A stretch of DNA of 48,514 bases. Source: Nocardiopsis sp. JB363 (GTDB taxonomy: Bacteria; Actinomycetota; Actinomycetes; Streptosporangiales; Streptosporangiaceae). Below are positions 7,834 through 16,168 of the stretch, piece after piece. Under the pieces are notes generated by a model. That model worked only from the letters and a program-made list of their open reading frames with translations, did no database searches and was not told the DNA's origin. Within the stretch, counting starts at the first letter, position 1. Every line of letters begins with the position of its first letter. The stretch is taken from the NCBI RefSeq assembly GCF_900143625.1, contig NZ_FRFF01000043.1, positions 1-48,514 of the forward strand, written 5' to 3'. A program made the position numbers and the translations under genes.

Positions 7834-8378
7834 CCAGGACCGTCTACGAGACCGCCACCAGCTTGGACGGGTTCATCGCCGACCAGGACAACTCTTTGGA
7901 GTGGCTGTTCGCGGTGGAGGGCGCTCAGGAAGGTGAGGCGATCGACTCCACCGCCGAGTTCATCAACGGCGCGGGCGCGATCCTCACCGGGGCGACCACC
8001 TACGAGTGGATCCTCCAGGAACAGGGGCACAAGCCCTGGCCGTACCAGACCCCCACCTGGGTGCTGACCCATCGCGACCTGCCCCGGGTCGAGGGGGACC
8101 TGCGGTTCCTCAGCGCCGACACCGACGAGGAACTGCGCGCACTGCACGAGGAGATGGTGAGGACCGCCGACGGCAAGGACATCTGGGTGGTCGGCGGTGG
8201 ACGCGTCGCCGCCGAATTGGCCAGGTTGGGGCTGCTCGACGAGGTACGGGTGTCGGTGGCCCCGGTCAGTCTGGGCGGCGGAGCACCCCTGTTGGACGGC
8301 CGGGTCCGGCTGCGACCATTGTCGGCCCGGCTCGCGGGCGCGTTCGCCTGCCTGAACTACGCGGTGATCAAGGACTGA
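7830..8378 (+). CDS. Dihydrofolate reductase-fold (RibD C-terminal-like) protein
   Basis: A 182-residue protein of the DHFR/RibD-C family found widely in actinomycetes. It shows the opening strand and loop TATSLDGFIADQDNSLEWL, the NADP-binding IWVVGGGRVAAELARLGLLDEV segment (split by me at the family's GGG turn) and the closing SVAPVSLGGG. Catalytic identity is not known for most members; some may reduce pterins or other small molecules. GGAGG precedes the ATG at 7830, inside the end of the AraC-DinB gene, and the two overlap by 4 bp. The pair probably forms one operon. Confidence 0.87.
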   Translation: MTRTVYETATSLDGFIADQDNSLEWLFAVEGAQEGEAIDSTAEFINGAGAILTGATTYEWILQEQGHKPWPYQTPTWVLTHRDLPRVEGDLRFLSADTDEELRALHEEMVRTADGKDIWVVGGGRVAAELARLGLLDEVRVSVAPVSLGGGAPLLDGRVRLRPLSARLAGAFACLNYAVIKD

Positions 8379-8381
8379 CCT

Positions 8382-8870
8382 CTAAGGTGCGTCCAGCAGG
8401 GTCGCCGCCTCCGCCACCTGCTCCTCGTCCAGCACGGGGATCCCGTGTTCGCGAAGCAGGTGCGCGGTGACCCCCTCCCCCGGGACCTTGCGCCCGGCGA
8501 AGGTGCCGTCGTAGACCACGCGCGAACCACAGGAGGGGCTGGACTGCTTGAGCAGCGCCACGGCCACACCGTGCGCCTGCGCGGTGGCCAGCGCCGCGCG
8601 GGCGCCGGAGACGAAGTGGTCGGTCACGTCCACGCCCTCGGGGGTGAGGATGCGGGCGCGACCGGCGAGGACGTCGGCGGCGTCGGCGCCCGGTTCGATC
8701 TCGGCCGGTGGCCGGGGCACGGGCAGCCCGCCGGCGATCTCGGGGCAGTGCACGACCAGACGCCCCTCGCCGCGCCAGCGTTCGACCGTGGTGTCGTCCA
8801 CCGGTTTGGCCCGCCCGTCATAGCGGACCCTGCGGCCCATCAGACAGGCGCTCACCAGCACTTTGCGCAT
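8382..8870 (-). CDS. DUF523 (YbbK-like) protein
   Basis: A 162-residue protein with the full DUF523 signature: a Cys in SACLMGRRVRYDG (residues about 7-19), CPEIAGGLPVPRPPAEI (42-58) and LKQSSPSCGSR (107-117). The conserved cysteines suggest a metal or iron-sulphur site or redox role, but the biochemical function is not established. Length matches the single-domain version. It converges on the DHFR-like gene with a 3-bp gap and is divergent from the MFS transporter. Confidence 0.88.
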   Translation of the reverse strand: MRKVLVSACLMGRRVRYDGRAKPVDDTTVERWRGEGRLVVHCPEIAGGLPVPRPPAEIEPGADAADVLAGRARILTPEGVDVTDHFVSGARAALATAQAHGVAVALLKQSSPSCGSRVVYDGTFAGRKVPGEGVTAHLLREHGIPVLDEEQVAEAATLLDAP

Positions 8871-8926
8871 ACGACCACGCTACCGGGCCGTCGGCACGTC
8901 CACGTCCCACGCTTTGGTCACTCATG

Positions 8927-8955
8927 GTGCTTACCTGGGTGCTTCAGGTGAGCAC
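8927..8955 (+). promoter_or_regulatory. Inverted repeat upstream of the MFS gene
   Basis: The arms GTGCTTACCTG (8927-8937) and CAGGTGAGCAC (8945-8955) match at 10 of 11 positions with a 7-bp spacer. The repeat ends 3 bp before the Shine-Dalgarno GGAGGGG (8958-8964) of the MFS gene. It could be an operator or a leader stem that affects ribosome access. Confidence 0.55.
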
Positions 8956-8969
8956 TTGGAGGGGAAGAC

Positions 8970-10409
8970 GTGAGCGAGACACCATCCGAGAGCGGGGCGG
9001 ACCCCAAGGGAACCCGGGTACTGGAGACCGACCACCGCACCACGCGCAAGGCCGTCACCGCCGCGGCCATCGGCAACGCGACCGAGTGGTTCGACTTCGG
9101 TGTCTACAGCTATCTGGCCACCACGATCGGTCTGGTGTTCTATCCGTCGCAGTCGGGCGGAGTCCAGTTGATCGCCACCTTCACCACCTTCGCCGCGGCG
9201 TTCCTCGTCCGACCGCTCGGCGGCATGTTCTTCGGCCCGCTCGGCGACCGTGTCGGCCGTAAGCGGGTACTCGCCTTCACCATGCTGCTCATGGCGGTGA
9301 GCACCTTCGCGATCGGGCTCATCCCCTCGGCCGAGACGATCGGCGTCGCCGCCCCGATCCTGCTTCTGGTCGCACGCATGTCCCAGGGCTTCTCCACCGG
9401 CGGCGAATACGGTGGCGCGACCACCTTCATCGCGGAGTACTCGCCCGACAAACGTCGAGGGTTCCTGGCCTCCTGGCTGGAGTTCGGCACCATCAGCGGC
9501 TACGTCGCCGGCGCCTCCATCGTCACGCTGATGACGATGGCCTTGGGCGACCAGGCCATGCTGGAGTGGGGTTGGCGGGTCCCGTTCCTGTTGGCGCTTC
9601 CGCTGGGCGCCATCGGCCTCTACCTGCGCGTCAAACTGGAGGACACCCCGATCTTCGAGGGCTCGACCGAAGGCTTCGCCAAGGATTCCGCCGGTGGGCG
9701 CCGCAAGGGTCAGCTCCGTGAGACCTTCGTCGGACAGTGGCGCGCCATGGTGCTGTGCATGGGGCTGATCCTGGTCTTCAACGTCAACAACTACATGGTG
9801 ACGGCCTACCTGCCCACCTACCTGGAGACCGAACTCGGCTATGGCGCCTCCACGGGGCTGGTGGTCACCCTGGGCGGCATGGTGTTCATCCTCGCCACGG
9901 TCGCTCTGGTCGGGCATCTCAGCGACCGGGTGGGCCGCAGGCCGGTGTTGTTCTCCGGAAGCCTGCTCTCGATCGTGCTGTCGTTGCCGGCCTTCTGGCT
10001 GATGCAACAGGGCAACCTGTGGGCGGTCGCCTTCGGCGTGGTGGTCCTGGCGATCACCCTGGTGCACTTCTCCGGCGCGGGGCCCGGTGCCCTACCGGCG
10101 TTCTTCCCCACCAAGGTCCGCTATGGCGCACTGGCCGTCAGCTTCAACGTCTCGGTGGCGCTGTTCGGTGGTACCACCCCGCTGGTCTCCGAGTCGCTCA
10201 TCCAGGCCACCGGCAACCTCTACGCCCCCGCGTGGCTGCTCATGGCCGCGGGCGTGGTGGGCGTCCTCGTGGTGTGGCGGATGCGGGAGAGCGCCGGCCG
10301 GCCGTTGCCGGGCGCACCGGCCATCCCGGTTCCGAGTCCACGGAGGAGCGGGGAGTCGGGCCCGAGGGTGCGTAACAGTAACGTCCGTCGGCTGCCCTCG
10401 GACTCCTGA
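8970..10409 (+). CDS. MFS transporter, metabolite:H+ symporter (ProP-like)
   Basis: A 479-residue integral membrane protein with about 12 predicted helices. It has the MHS-family opening IGNATEWFDFGVYSYLA (about 29-45), the loop 2-3 motif PLGDRVGRKRVL and a second GHLSDRVGRRPVL in the C-terminal half. Family members symport proline, betaine, citrate, ketoglutarate, shikimate or similar acids with protons. The GTG start at 8970 has a strong GGAGGGG. An inverted repeat lies just upstream and a strong terminator follows. The substrate cannot be read from the sequence; ProP-like osmolyte transport is one option, uptake of an aromatic or organic acid for the nearby catabolic genes is another. Confidence 0.9.
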   Translation: MSETPSESGADPKGTRVLETDHRTTRKAVTAAAIGNATEWFDFGVYSYLATTIGLVFYPSQSGGVQLIATFTTFAAAFLVRPLGGMFFGPLGDRVGRKRVLAFTMLLMAVSTFAIGLIPSAETIGVAAPILLLVARMSQGFSTGGEYGGATTFIAEYSPDKRRGFLASWLEFGTISGYVAGASIVTLMTMALGDQAMLEWGWRVPFLLALPLGAIGLYLRVKLEDTPIFEGSTEGFAKDSAGGRRKGQLRETFVGQWRAMVLCMGLILVFNVNNYMVTAYLPTYLETELGYGASTGLVVTLGGMVFILATVALVGHLSDRVGRRPVLFSGSLLSIVLSLPAFWLMQQGNLWAVAFGVVVLAITLVHFSGAGPGALPAFFPTKVRYGALAVSFNVSVALFGGTTPLVSESLIQATGNLYAPAWLLMAAGVVGVLVVWRMRESAGRPLPGAPAIPVPSPRRSGESGPRVRNSNVRRLPSDS

Positions 10410-10423
10410 CCGAAAAACGAGGA

Positions 10424-10451
10424 GAGGGCTCCCCGCCTTCGGGGAGCCCTC
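10424..10451. terminator. Bidirectional terminator between MFS gene and der
   Basis: A 12-bp perfect stem GAGGGCTCCCCG / CGGGGAGCCCTC with the loop CCTT. On the minus strand it is followed by CTCGTTTTTCGG, a clear T-run, so it ends der; on the plus strand it lies 14 bp after the MFS stop. Confidence 0.88.
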
Positions 10452-10471
10452 CTTCGTTCACGCTCGGACCA

Positions 10472-11908
10472 TCAGCGGCGGCCGCCGCCGGACTTGCGGT
10501 CGGGGCGCACACTGCCCTTGGAGGCACGACCCGGGGCCATGCCCTTCTTCTCCCGGATGCGCATGCTGATGTGCACCGGGGTGCCCTGGAAACCGAAGTC
10601 CTCGCGCAGACGCCGCTCGATGAAGCGGCGGTAGTTGTCCTCCAGGAACCCGGTCGTGAACAGGATGAAGTGCGGCGGACGCGAGCCCGCCTGGGTCCCG
10701 AACAGGATCTTGGGCTGCTTGCCACCGCGCGCCGGCGGCGGGGTGGCCGCCACCAACTCCTTCAGCCAGTTGTTGAGCTGACCAGTGGTGATGCGCTGGT
10801 TCCATCCCTGAAGGCTGGTCTCGATCGCCGGAACCAACCGCTCCATGTGGCGACCGGTGGTCGCGGAGATGTTCACCCGGGGCGCCCACGCCACCCGCGA
10901 CAGCTGCCGGTCGATCTCCTTCTCCAGGTAGGTCCGGCGCTCATCGTCCAGGATGTCCCACTTGTTGAAGGCCAGGACCAGACCGCGCCCGGCCTCGACG
11001 ACCTGCTCGATCACCCGGATGTCCTGCTCGGCGAGCGGCTCGCTGACGTCCATCAGCACCACCGCCACCTCGGCCCGCTCCAGGGCGCTGCCGGTGCGCA
11101 TGGTCGCGTAGTAGTCGGCGCCCTGCAGCGCGCGGAACCGGCGACGGATACCTGCGGTGTCGATGAACTTCCAGGTCTGACCGCCCAGCTCGATGAGTTC
11201 GTCGACCGCGTCACGGGTGGTACCCGCGACGGAGTCCACGACCACCCGGTCCTCACCGGCCACCCGGTTGAGCAGGCTGGACTTGCCGACGTTGGGCCGA
11301 CCCAACAGGGCCACCCGAGGCGGACCGTCCTCGCCGTCGCTCTCGTCGTCGCCCTGGGGCGTCTCTGGGAAGGCCTCCACCACGGCGTCGAGCAGGTCGC
11401 CGGTACCGCGACCGTGCAGGGCACTGATCGGGAACGGCTGCCCCACACCGAGGTTCCACAGGTTGAGGGCGTCGGCCTCCTGCTGACCACCGTCGACCTT
11501 GTTGGCGGCCAGGATCACGGGACGCTTGGTGGCGCGCAGTACCCGGGTGACGGCCGCGTCGGCGTCGGTGATGCCGACCGTGGCGTCCACCACGAACATG
11601 ATCACGTCGGCGGTCTGCGCCGCGTACTCGGCCTGGCGGGCGACCATGGCGGCCAGCCCACTGACGCTGGTCTCCCAGCCACCGGTGTCCACCAGGGTGA
11701 ATCGGCGGTTCTGCCACTCGGCGTCGTAGGCGACCCGGTCGCGGGTCACGCCCGGGACGTCCTCGACCACGGCCGCGCGGCGACCGATGATCCGGTTCAC
11801 CAGACTGGACTTACCGACGTTGGGTCGACCGACCACCGCCACGACGGGCAGGACCGACTCGGTGTCCTCGGACTCGTGTCCTACATCGGACACGTCGAAC
11901 TCACTCAT
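10472..11908 (-). CDS. der: GTPase Der (EngA), ribosome assembly
   Basis: A 478-residue GTPase essential for 50S subunit maturation. It has two tandem G domains, each with its own P-loop: [14 protein letters not shown] near residue 27 and [14 protein letters not shown] near 206, followed by DTGG/DTAG switch motifs and NKVD/NKWD specificity motifs. A C-terminal KH-like domain ([19 protein letters not shown]) ends in a basic tail rich in Lys, Arg and Gly. The N-terminal 20 residues are an acidic extension typical of actinomycetes. Starts at ATG 11908. The gene follows cmk across a 184-bp spacer containing three hairpins. Confidence 0.97.
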   Translation of the reverse strand: MSEFDVSDVGHESEDTESVLPVVAVVGRPNVGKSSLVNRIIGRRAAVVEDVPGVTRDRVAYDAEWQNRRFTLVDTGGWETSVSGLAAMVARQAEYAAQTADVIMFVVDATVGITDADAAVTRVLRATKRPVILAANKVDGGQQEADALNLWNLGVGQPFPISALHGRGTGDLLDAVVEAFPETPQGDDESDGEDGPPRVALLGRPNVGKSSLLNRVAGEDRVVVDSVAGTTRDAVDELIELGGQTWKFIDTAGIRRRFRALQGADYYATMRTGSALERAEVAVVLMDVSEPLAEQDIRVIEQVVEAGRGLVLAFNKWDILDDERRTYLEKEIDRQLSRVAWAPRVNISATTGRHMERLVPAIETSLQGWNQRITTGQLNNWLKELVAATPPPARGGKQPKILFGTQAGSRPPHFILFTTGFLEDNYRRFIERRLREDFGFQGTPVHISMRIREKKGMAPGRASKGSVRPDRKSGGGRR

Positions 11909-12001
11909 TGCTCACTACTCCCGGTTCGAGGTCCTCGCGCGCCCAGGATGCGTGCCGCGAGGATGCTGAAGGATTCGACGCGATCGCCACGTGAATCACT
12001 G

Positions 12002-12077
12002 CGGGCGCCCCTGGTGAGGCGCCCGTACTGCCACAGGGGGCAACCCCCGTGGTGGGTTCGATGTTCCCCCGAAGGGG
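12002..12077. other. Three consecutive hairpins between cmk and der
   Basis: Hairpin 1 has arms CGGGCGCC/GGCGCCCG (12002-12009, 12018-12025). Hairpin 2 pairs CCACAGGGGG with CCCCCGTGG around CAA (12031-12052, one bulge). Hairpin 3 pairs CCCC/GGGG around GAA (12067-12077). None is followed by a T-run. They could weaken read-through from cmk into der or process the transcript. Confidence 0.45.
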
Positions 12078-12092
12078 AGGGTGTGACCGGCG

Positions 12093-12782
12093 CTACCCGA
12101 CCTTGGCCTCGTCGGCCAGCTGGACCACCAGGGCGACGACCTCGACCAGGGTCAGGCCGGTGGTGTCGAGCTCGGTGGCGTCGGCGGTCTGGGTCAACGG
12201 CGAGTGGGCGCGGCTGGAGTCCAGCTTGTCGCGGCGGACCAGGTCGGCCTGGGTGGCGGCGATGTCGCCGGTCCGGACCTCCTTGCTGCGCCGCTGCGCG
12301 CGGGTCTCGGCGCTGGCGGTGATGAACAGCTTCACCGGGGCGTCGGGGGCGACCACCGTGGTGATGTCCCGGCCCTCGACGACGATGCCGGTCGACTCCG
12401 CCCTGGCCGTCTCGATGACCTCGCGCTGGGTGCGCACCAGCAGTGCGCGCGCCTCGGGCACCGCCGAGACCGCACTGACGTTGGTGGTGACGTCCTTGCC
12501 GCGGATGTCGGTGGCCACGTCACGACCGTCGACCGCCACCGTGGGCGCGTCCGGGTCGGTTCCCATGGAGATCACGGGACGCTCGACGTTGGCGGCCACC
12601 GCGGCGGCGTCGTGCACGTCCACCCCGTGGTGCAGCATCCACCAGGTCAGGGCCCGGTACATGGCCCCGGTGTCGAGGTAGCGCAGCCCACGCGCCTTGG
12701 CCACACCCTTGGCCGTGCTCGACTTGCCCGACCCGGAGGGACCGTCGATGGCGATGACGATTCCTGTGCCCTGCGCACTCAC
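12093..12782 (-). CDS. cmk: Cytidylate kinase
   Basis: A 229-residue CMP/dCMP kinase. The P-loop is GPSGSGKSS (residues about 13-21), the CMP-binding region includes YLDTGAMYRALTW, and VVEGRDITTVV and the basic LID region RAQRRSKE follow. Length is normal. The GTG at 12782 is chosen because GAGGGAGA lies about seven bases upstream; the frame is open further upstream but that sequence overlaps tyrA and has no homology. It sits between tyrA and der, the usual actinomycete order. Confidence 0.95.
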   Translation of the reverse strand: MSAQGTGIVIAIDGPSGSGKSSTAKGVAKARGLRYLDTGAMYRALTWWMLHHGVDVHDAAAVAANVERPVISMGTDPDAPTVAVDGRDVATDIRGKDVTTNVSAVSAVPEARALLVRTQREVIETARAESTGIVVEGRDITTVVAPDAPVKLFITASAETRAQRRSKEVRTGDIAATQADLVRRDKLDSSRAHSPLTQTADATELDTTGLTLVEVVALVVQLADEAKVG

Positions 12783-12871
12783 TACTGCTGTCTCCCTCGA
12801 CCGATCCACTGCTTGCCGACGCCCCAGCCTACCTTCGCGCGGCTCGCCCCCGGACCATGCGCCGGGTGGTC

Positions 12872-14017
12872 TCACACCCCCGGGTGGACCGACCATCCGT
12901 CGGCCGACAGCGCCTCGGCGAGGGTGTCCACCGCCTCGGGCAGCACGTACAACTCGGCCACACCCAGCGGCAGGCCCGGACTGTGTTCGATCCGCACGTC
13001 CTCGATGTTGACCCCGGCGGTGGCGGCCGCCGCGAACAGGCGACCCAACGAGCCGGGTTCGTCGGGGATGACCACGGGGATGACGGTGTACTCCGGGCGA
13101 CGGACCGAACCGTGCTTGCCGGGGAGGCGACCGTGCCCGGAACGGCCGCGCTCCAACAGGTCCCGGACCGGTTCGATCGGTGCGCCGTCCGCGTCGTCGG
13201 CGGCGTCGATGACGGCCCGCGCGCGCAGCGCCTCGGCGGTGGCCGCCAGGTCCGCGGCCACCTCGCCCAGCACCCGCGCCACCGGGGCGGCGTTGTGCGT
13301 GAGGATCTCCTCCCACATGAGGGGGTCCCCACCGGCGATGCGGGTGACGTCGCGTACGCCCTGCCCGGCCAACGCCAACGCGGTCTCGTCCCCGCCCAGC
13401 AGCCGCGCGGCCACCGCTGAAGAGGCCACGTGCGGAACGTGCGAGACCAGCGCCACCGCCCGGTCGTGCGCGTCACCGTCCAACACCAGCGGGTCTGCGC
13501 CGCAGAGCCGGGCCAGTTCGATCACCGCCGCCACCGATCCGGGGTCGGCCTTGCCGGTGGGACACAGCGCCCAGGAGCGGCCCAGGAACAGGTCGGCACG
13601 GGCCGCGCCGGGTCCGTGCTTCTCCCGCCCGCCCATGGGGTGCCCGGGCACGAACGTGGCCATGTCACAGCCCGACCGTTCGGCCTCGCGCAACACGCTC
13701 GCCTTCACGCTGGCCACGTCGGTGTACACCTGGGCCAGTCCGCGGTTCTGGGCGTCGCGCAACACCGAGGGGATGACGGCCGGAGGGGCGGCGATCACCG
13801 CGAGGTCCGCCGGGGCGGTCTCCGTCGCCTCGTCCAAAGGGCGTCCGGCGCCCAGATCACAGGCCAGGCGAAGGGACGCCGCGTCGGGGTCGGACAGCGT
13901 GACGTCGACACCGCGCCCACGGAGGGCCAACGCGATCGACGTACCGATCAGACCGGTGCCGACCACGATCACCCGACGTAGGTCGGTCCGCCGTTCCCCG
14001 GCCGTGCCGATGCTCAC
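12872..14017 (-). CDS. tyrA: Prephenate dehydrogenase with C-terminal ACT domain
   Basis: A 381-residue NAD(P)-dependent enzyme converting prephenate to 4-hydroxyphenylpyruvate in tyrosine biosynthesis. The N-terminal Rossmann motif is VIVVGTGLIGTSIALAL, the active-site segment is VPGHPMGGREKHG, and the mid-domain carries HAAPV-like catalytic-domain helices. The final 75 residues (EPGSLGRLFAAAATAGVNIE onward) form an ACT domain that likely binds an amino acid effector. The GTG at 14017 gives the normal N-terminus; an upstream extension has no homology. The neighbouring chorismate mutase supplies its substrate, so the two form a short tyrosine/phenylalanine module inside the scp-cmk-der cluster. 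Confidence 0.94.
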   Translation of the reverse strand: MSIGTAGERRTDLRRVIVVGTGLIGTSIALALRGRGVDVTLSDPDAASLRLACDLGAGRPLDEATETAPADLAVIAAPPAVIPSVLRDAQNRGLAQVYTDVASVKASVLREAERSGCDMATFVPGHPMGGREKHGPGAARADLFLGRSWALCPTGKADPGSVAAVIELARLCGADPLVLDGDAHDRAVALVSHVPHVASSAVAARLLGGDETALALAGQGVRDVTRIAGGDPLMWEEILTHNAAPVARVLGEVAADLAATAEALRARAVIDAADDADGAPIEPVRDLLERGRSGHGRLPGKHGSVRRPEYTVIPVVIPDEPGSLGRLFAAAATAGVNIEDVRIEHSPGLPLGVAELYVLPEAVDTLAEALSADGWSVHPGV

Positions 14018-14073
14018 TCGCCTGTCCCCCGACTTCGACTTCGTCCCGAAAACCCCAGGGTACGGCCTCGCGC

Positions 14074-14436
14074 CTACTGGGCGATGTCCAAGCGCAACGC
14101 CTGGGCGCCGCGAAGATAGACGTGCTGGACCTCCGAGCGGGGAAGGTCGGTCTCCACGTGCGCCATGAGCCGCACCACCCGAGGCAGGGCGTGCGGCACG
14201 GCGATCTCGGTGGCGCACATCAGCGGCACATCGGCGAACCCGAGACCACGCGCCGCCAACGCCGGGAACTCACTGGTGAGATCGGGTGTGGCGGTGAACA
14301 CCACACTGATCACGTCGTCCGTGGTGAGATCGTTGCGCCGCATCACCTCCGAGACCAACTCGGTCGTGGCCTCCAACACCTGCTCACGTTCGTCCGCGTC
14401 GACCTGCACCGCTCCACGGATGGCCCGTACCGCCAC
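14074..14436 (-). CDS. aroH: Chorismate mutase, AroH class
   Basis: A 120-residue monofunctional chorismate mutase of the trimeric AroH fold, rearranging chorismate to prephenate. Key residues line up with the Bacillus enzyme: Arg 7 in AIRGAV, Cys 74 and Glu 77 in PLMCATEIAV, and Arg 89 in VVRLMAH. Length is exactly typical. The GTG at 14436 has GGGAAG upstream; the longer open frame runs back into a terminator. It lies 56 bp upstream of tyrA on the same strand. A perfect 24-bp palindrome sits 35 bp upstream of the start. Confidence 0.94.
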   Translation of the reverse strand: MAVRAIRGAVQVDADEREQVLEATTELVSEVMRRNDLTTDDVISVVFTATPDLTSEFPALAARGLGFADVPLMCATEIAVPHALPRVVRLMAHVETDLPRSEVQHVYLRGAQALRLDIAQ

Positions 14437-14470
14437 GTTCTTCCCGCCTCGTCCTCGTGCCCGCGCCGCC

Positions 14471-14494
14471 CGCGTACACGGGTCCGTGTACGCG
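14471..14494 (-). promoter_or_regulatory. 24-bp palindrome upstream of aroH
   Basis: The arms CGCGTACACGG and CCGTGTACGCG are perfect over 11 bp with a 2-bp centre. It lies 35 bp upstream of the aroH start and directly after the rluB terminator, so it is a candidate operator for aroH-tyrA. It could also act as a second terminator stem. Confidence 0.5.
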
Positions 14495-14531
14495 TGACGG
14501 CGGCCACCCCGGTTCGGGGCGACCGCCGTCA
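14495..14531 (-). terminator. Hairpin downstream of rluB
   Basis: Outer arms TGACGGCGG/CCGCCGTCA (9 bp) and inner arms CCCCG/CGGGG around GTT make a long stem 21 bp after the rluB stop. There is no T-run, as is common for actinomycete terminators. Confidence 0.6.
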
Positions 14532-14551
14532 ACTGTATCGACAGCGCTCGG

Positions 14552-16168
14552 TTACAGCGCCGCCTCCTTGTACAGTGCGCCGACCTCACGCTGGCTGAGC
14601 GCGCGCATGGTGCCCAGCTTGAGGGTGTTCAGGTCGATCGGACCGACCTGGGTGCGAGCCAGGTCCGCGACCGGGTGACCCACGGCCTCCATGAGACGAC
14701 GCACGATGTGCTTGCGCCCCTCGTGCAGGCGGATCTCCACCATGGCCTGGTGGTCGTCGTTGTCGACCACACGGAAGGAGTGGACCTGTACGGGGCCGTC
14801 CTCCAGGTCCACGCCCTTCTCCAGCTCGCGCACCACCCGGTGCGGCACCGGACCGGCCACCTTGGCCACGTAGGTCTTGATGACCTTGTAGCGCGGGTGC
14901 GTGAGCCGGTTGGCGAGTTCCCCGTCGTTGGTCAGCAGGATGAGACCCTCGGTCTCGGTGTCCAGCCGACCGACGTGGAAGATGCGCTCGGAGGTCTGAC
15001 CGGCGTAGTCGGCCAGGGTCGGGCGCCCCTGCGGGTCCCACATGGTGCTGACCACGCCACGGGGCTTGTTCAGCGCGAAGTAGAGCTTGTCCGGGGCGGT
15101 GACCACACGCATGTCGTCCACGCGGATCTCGGAGGCATCCGGGTCCACGCGCGCACCGAACCTGCGGACGATCTCCCCGTCGACGCTGACGCGACCGGCG
15201 GCGATCATCTCCTCGCTGGCGCGGCGGCTGGCGACACCGGCCGCGGCGAGCGCCTTCTGTAGGCGGATGCCATCGGGCACGTCGGTGTAGGAGTCACGGT
15301 CACCGGTGGGACGGTCATCGTCGCGCGGGTCGTAGTCGGCGCGCAGCGCGTTGAGGCGCTCACGGGCCGCCTTGGAGAGCTCGTTCTCGCTCTTGCCCCC
15401 GACGGCCGGGGCGGGGCCACGGTGGTCGGGGCGCCCGCCGGACCGGTTGTCGCGGCGCGGACGGTCGTCACGTCGGTCCTGGGAACGGCCACCGCCGCCA
15501 CGCCGGTCGTCGCGCCGGTCCCGGTCGTTCCGGAACCCGCCACGGTCGTCGCGGCGCTCGAAGGAACGACCACCACGGTCGTCCCGACGGTCGTCACGAG
15601 CCTGAGGACGACGATCGTCACGGCCACGGAAACCACCGCGGTCGCGGTCGTCCCGACGCGGACGGTCATCACGGTCGTAGCGTCCGCCACCACCACGGTC
15701 ATCACGAGCCTGGGGACGACGGTCGTCACGGTCATAACGGCCACCGCCGCCACGCCGATCATCGCGGCGTTCGAAGGAACGACCACCACGGTCATCGCGA
15801 CGGTCATCACGGGCCTGAGGACGACGGTCGTCACGGCCACGGAAACCACCGCGGTCGCGGTCGTCCCGACGCGGACGGTCATCACGGTCGTAGCGCCCGC
15901 CACCACCGCCACCGCCGCGGTCGTCACGGCGGTCCCGGTCGCCCCGGAACCCGCCACGGTCACGGTCTCGGTCGTCGCGCTGGAAACGTCCGCCGCCCCG
16001 GCGGTCGTCGCGACGGTCACGGTCGTAGCGTCCGCCACCTCGGCGGTCGTCTTGTTGCTGGGGGCGGCGGCCTCGGCCACCGCGGTCGTCATGGTCGCCG
16101 CGCTCACCGCGCGGGGCGTGTCCGTCGCGCCGCTCACCGCGGGGACGTTCGTTATCAGTTGTGCTCAC
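14552..16168 (-). CDS. RNA pseudouridine synthase (RluB/RsuA family) with long disordered N-terminus
   Basis: A 538-residue protein; the enzyme part is only the last 240 residues. Residues 301-350 are an S4 RNA-binding domain (IRLQKALAAAGVASRRASEE), and the catalytic Asp is residue 403 in HVGRLDTETEGL, followed by the usual LTNDGELANRL and HEGRKHIVRR segments. It should isomerise a uridine in 23S (or 16S) rRNA. Residues 1-300 are almost only Arg, Asp and Gly with scattered Phe and Tyr, built from repeats such as DDRDRGGFRGRDDRRPQ. The GTG at 16168 overlaps the end of scpB by 14 bp, pointing to translational coupling. RG/RD-rich tails of this kind can bind RNA or drive condensation; here that is inference. 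Confidence 0.9.
   Translation of the reverse strand: MSTTDNERPRGERRDGHAPRGERGDHDDRGGRGRRPQQQDDRRGGGRYDRDRRDDRRGGGRFQRDDRDRDRGGFRGDRDRRDDRGGGGGGGRYDRDDRPRRDDRDRGGFRGRDDRRPQARDDRRDDRGGRSFERRDDRRGGGGRYDRDDRRPQARDDRGGGGRYDRDDRPRRDDRDRGGFRGRDDRRPQARDDRRDDRGGRSFERRDDRGGFRNDRDRRDDRRGGGGRSQDRRDDRPRRDNRSGGRPDHRGPAPAVGGKSENELSKAARERLNALRADYDPRDDDRPTGDRDSYTDVPDGIRLQKALAAAGVASRRASEEMIAAGRVSVDGEIVRRFGARVDPDASEIRVDDMRVVTAPDKLYFALNKPRGVVSTMWDPQGRPTLADYAGQTSERIFHVGRLDTETEGLILLTNDGELANRLTHPRYKVIKTYVAKVAGPVPHRVVRELEKGVDLEDGPVQVHSFRVVDNDDHQAMVEIRLHEGRKHIVRRLMEAVGHPVADLARTQVGPIDLNTLKLGTMRALSQREVGALYKEAAL
15541..15903 (-). repeat. 213-bp tandem repeat inside the rluB-like gene
   Basis: The segment around 15541-15690 recurs at 15754-15903 with few changes. 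The 213-bp period equals 71 codons, so the repeat keeps the reading frame. It encodes the Arg/Asp/Gly-rich part of the pseudouridine synthase. Shorter imperfect repeats fill the rest of 15450-16110. Confidence 0.85.
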
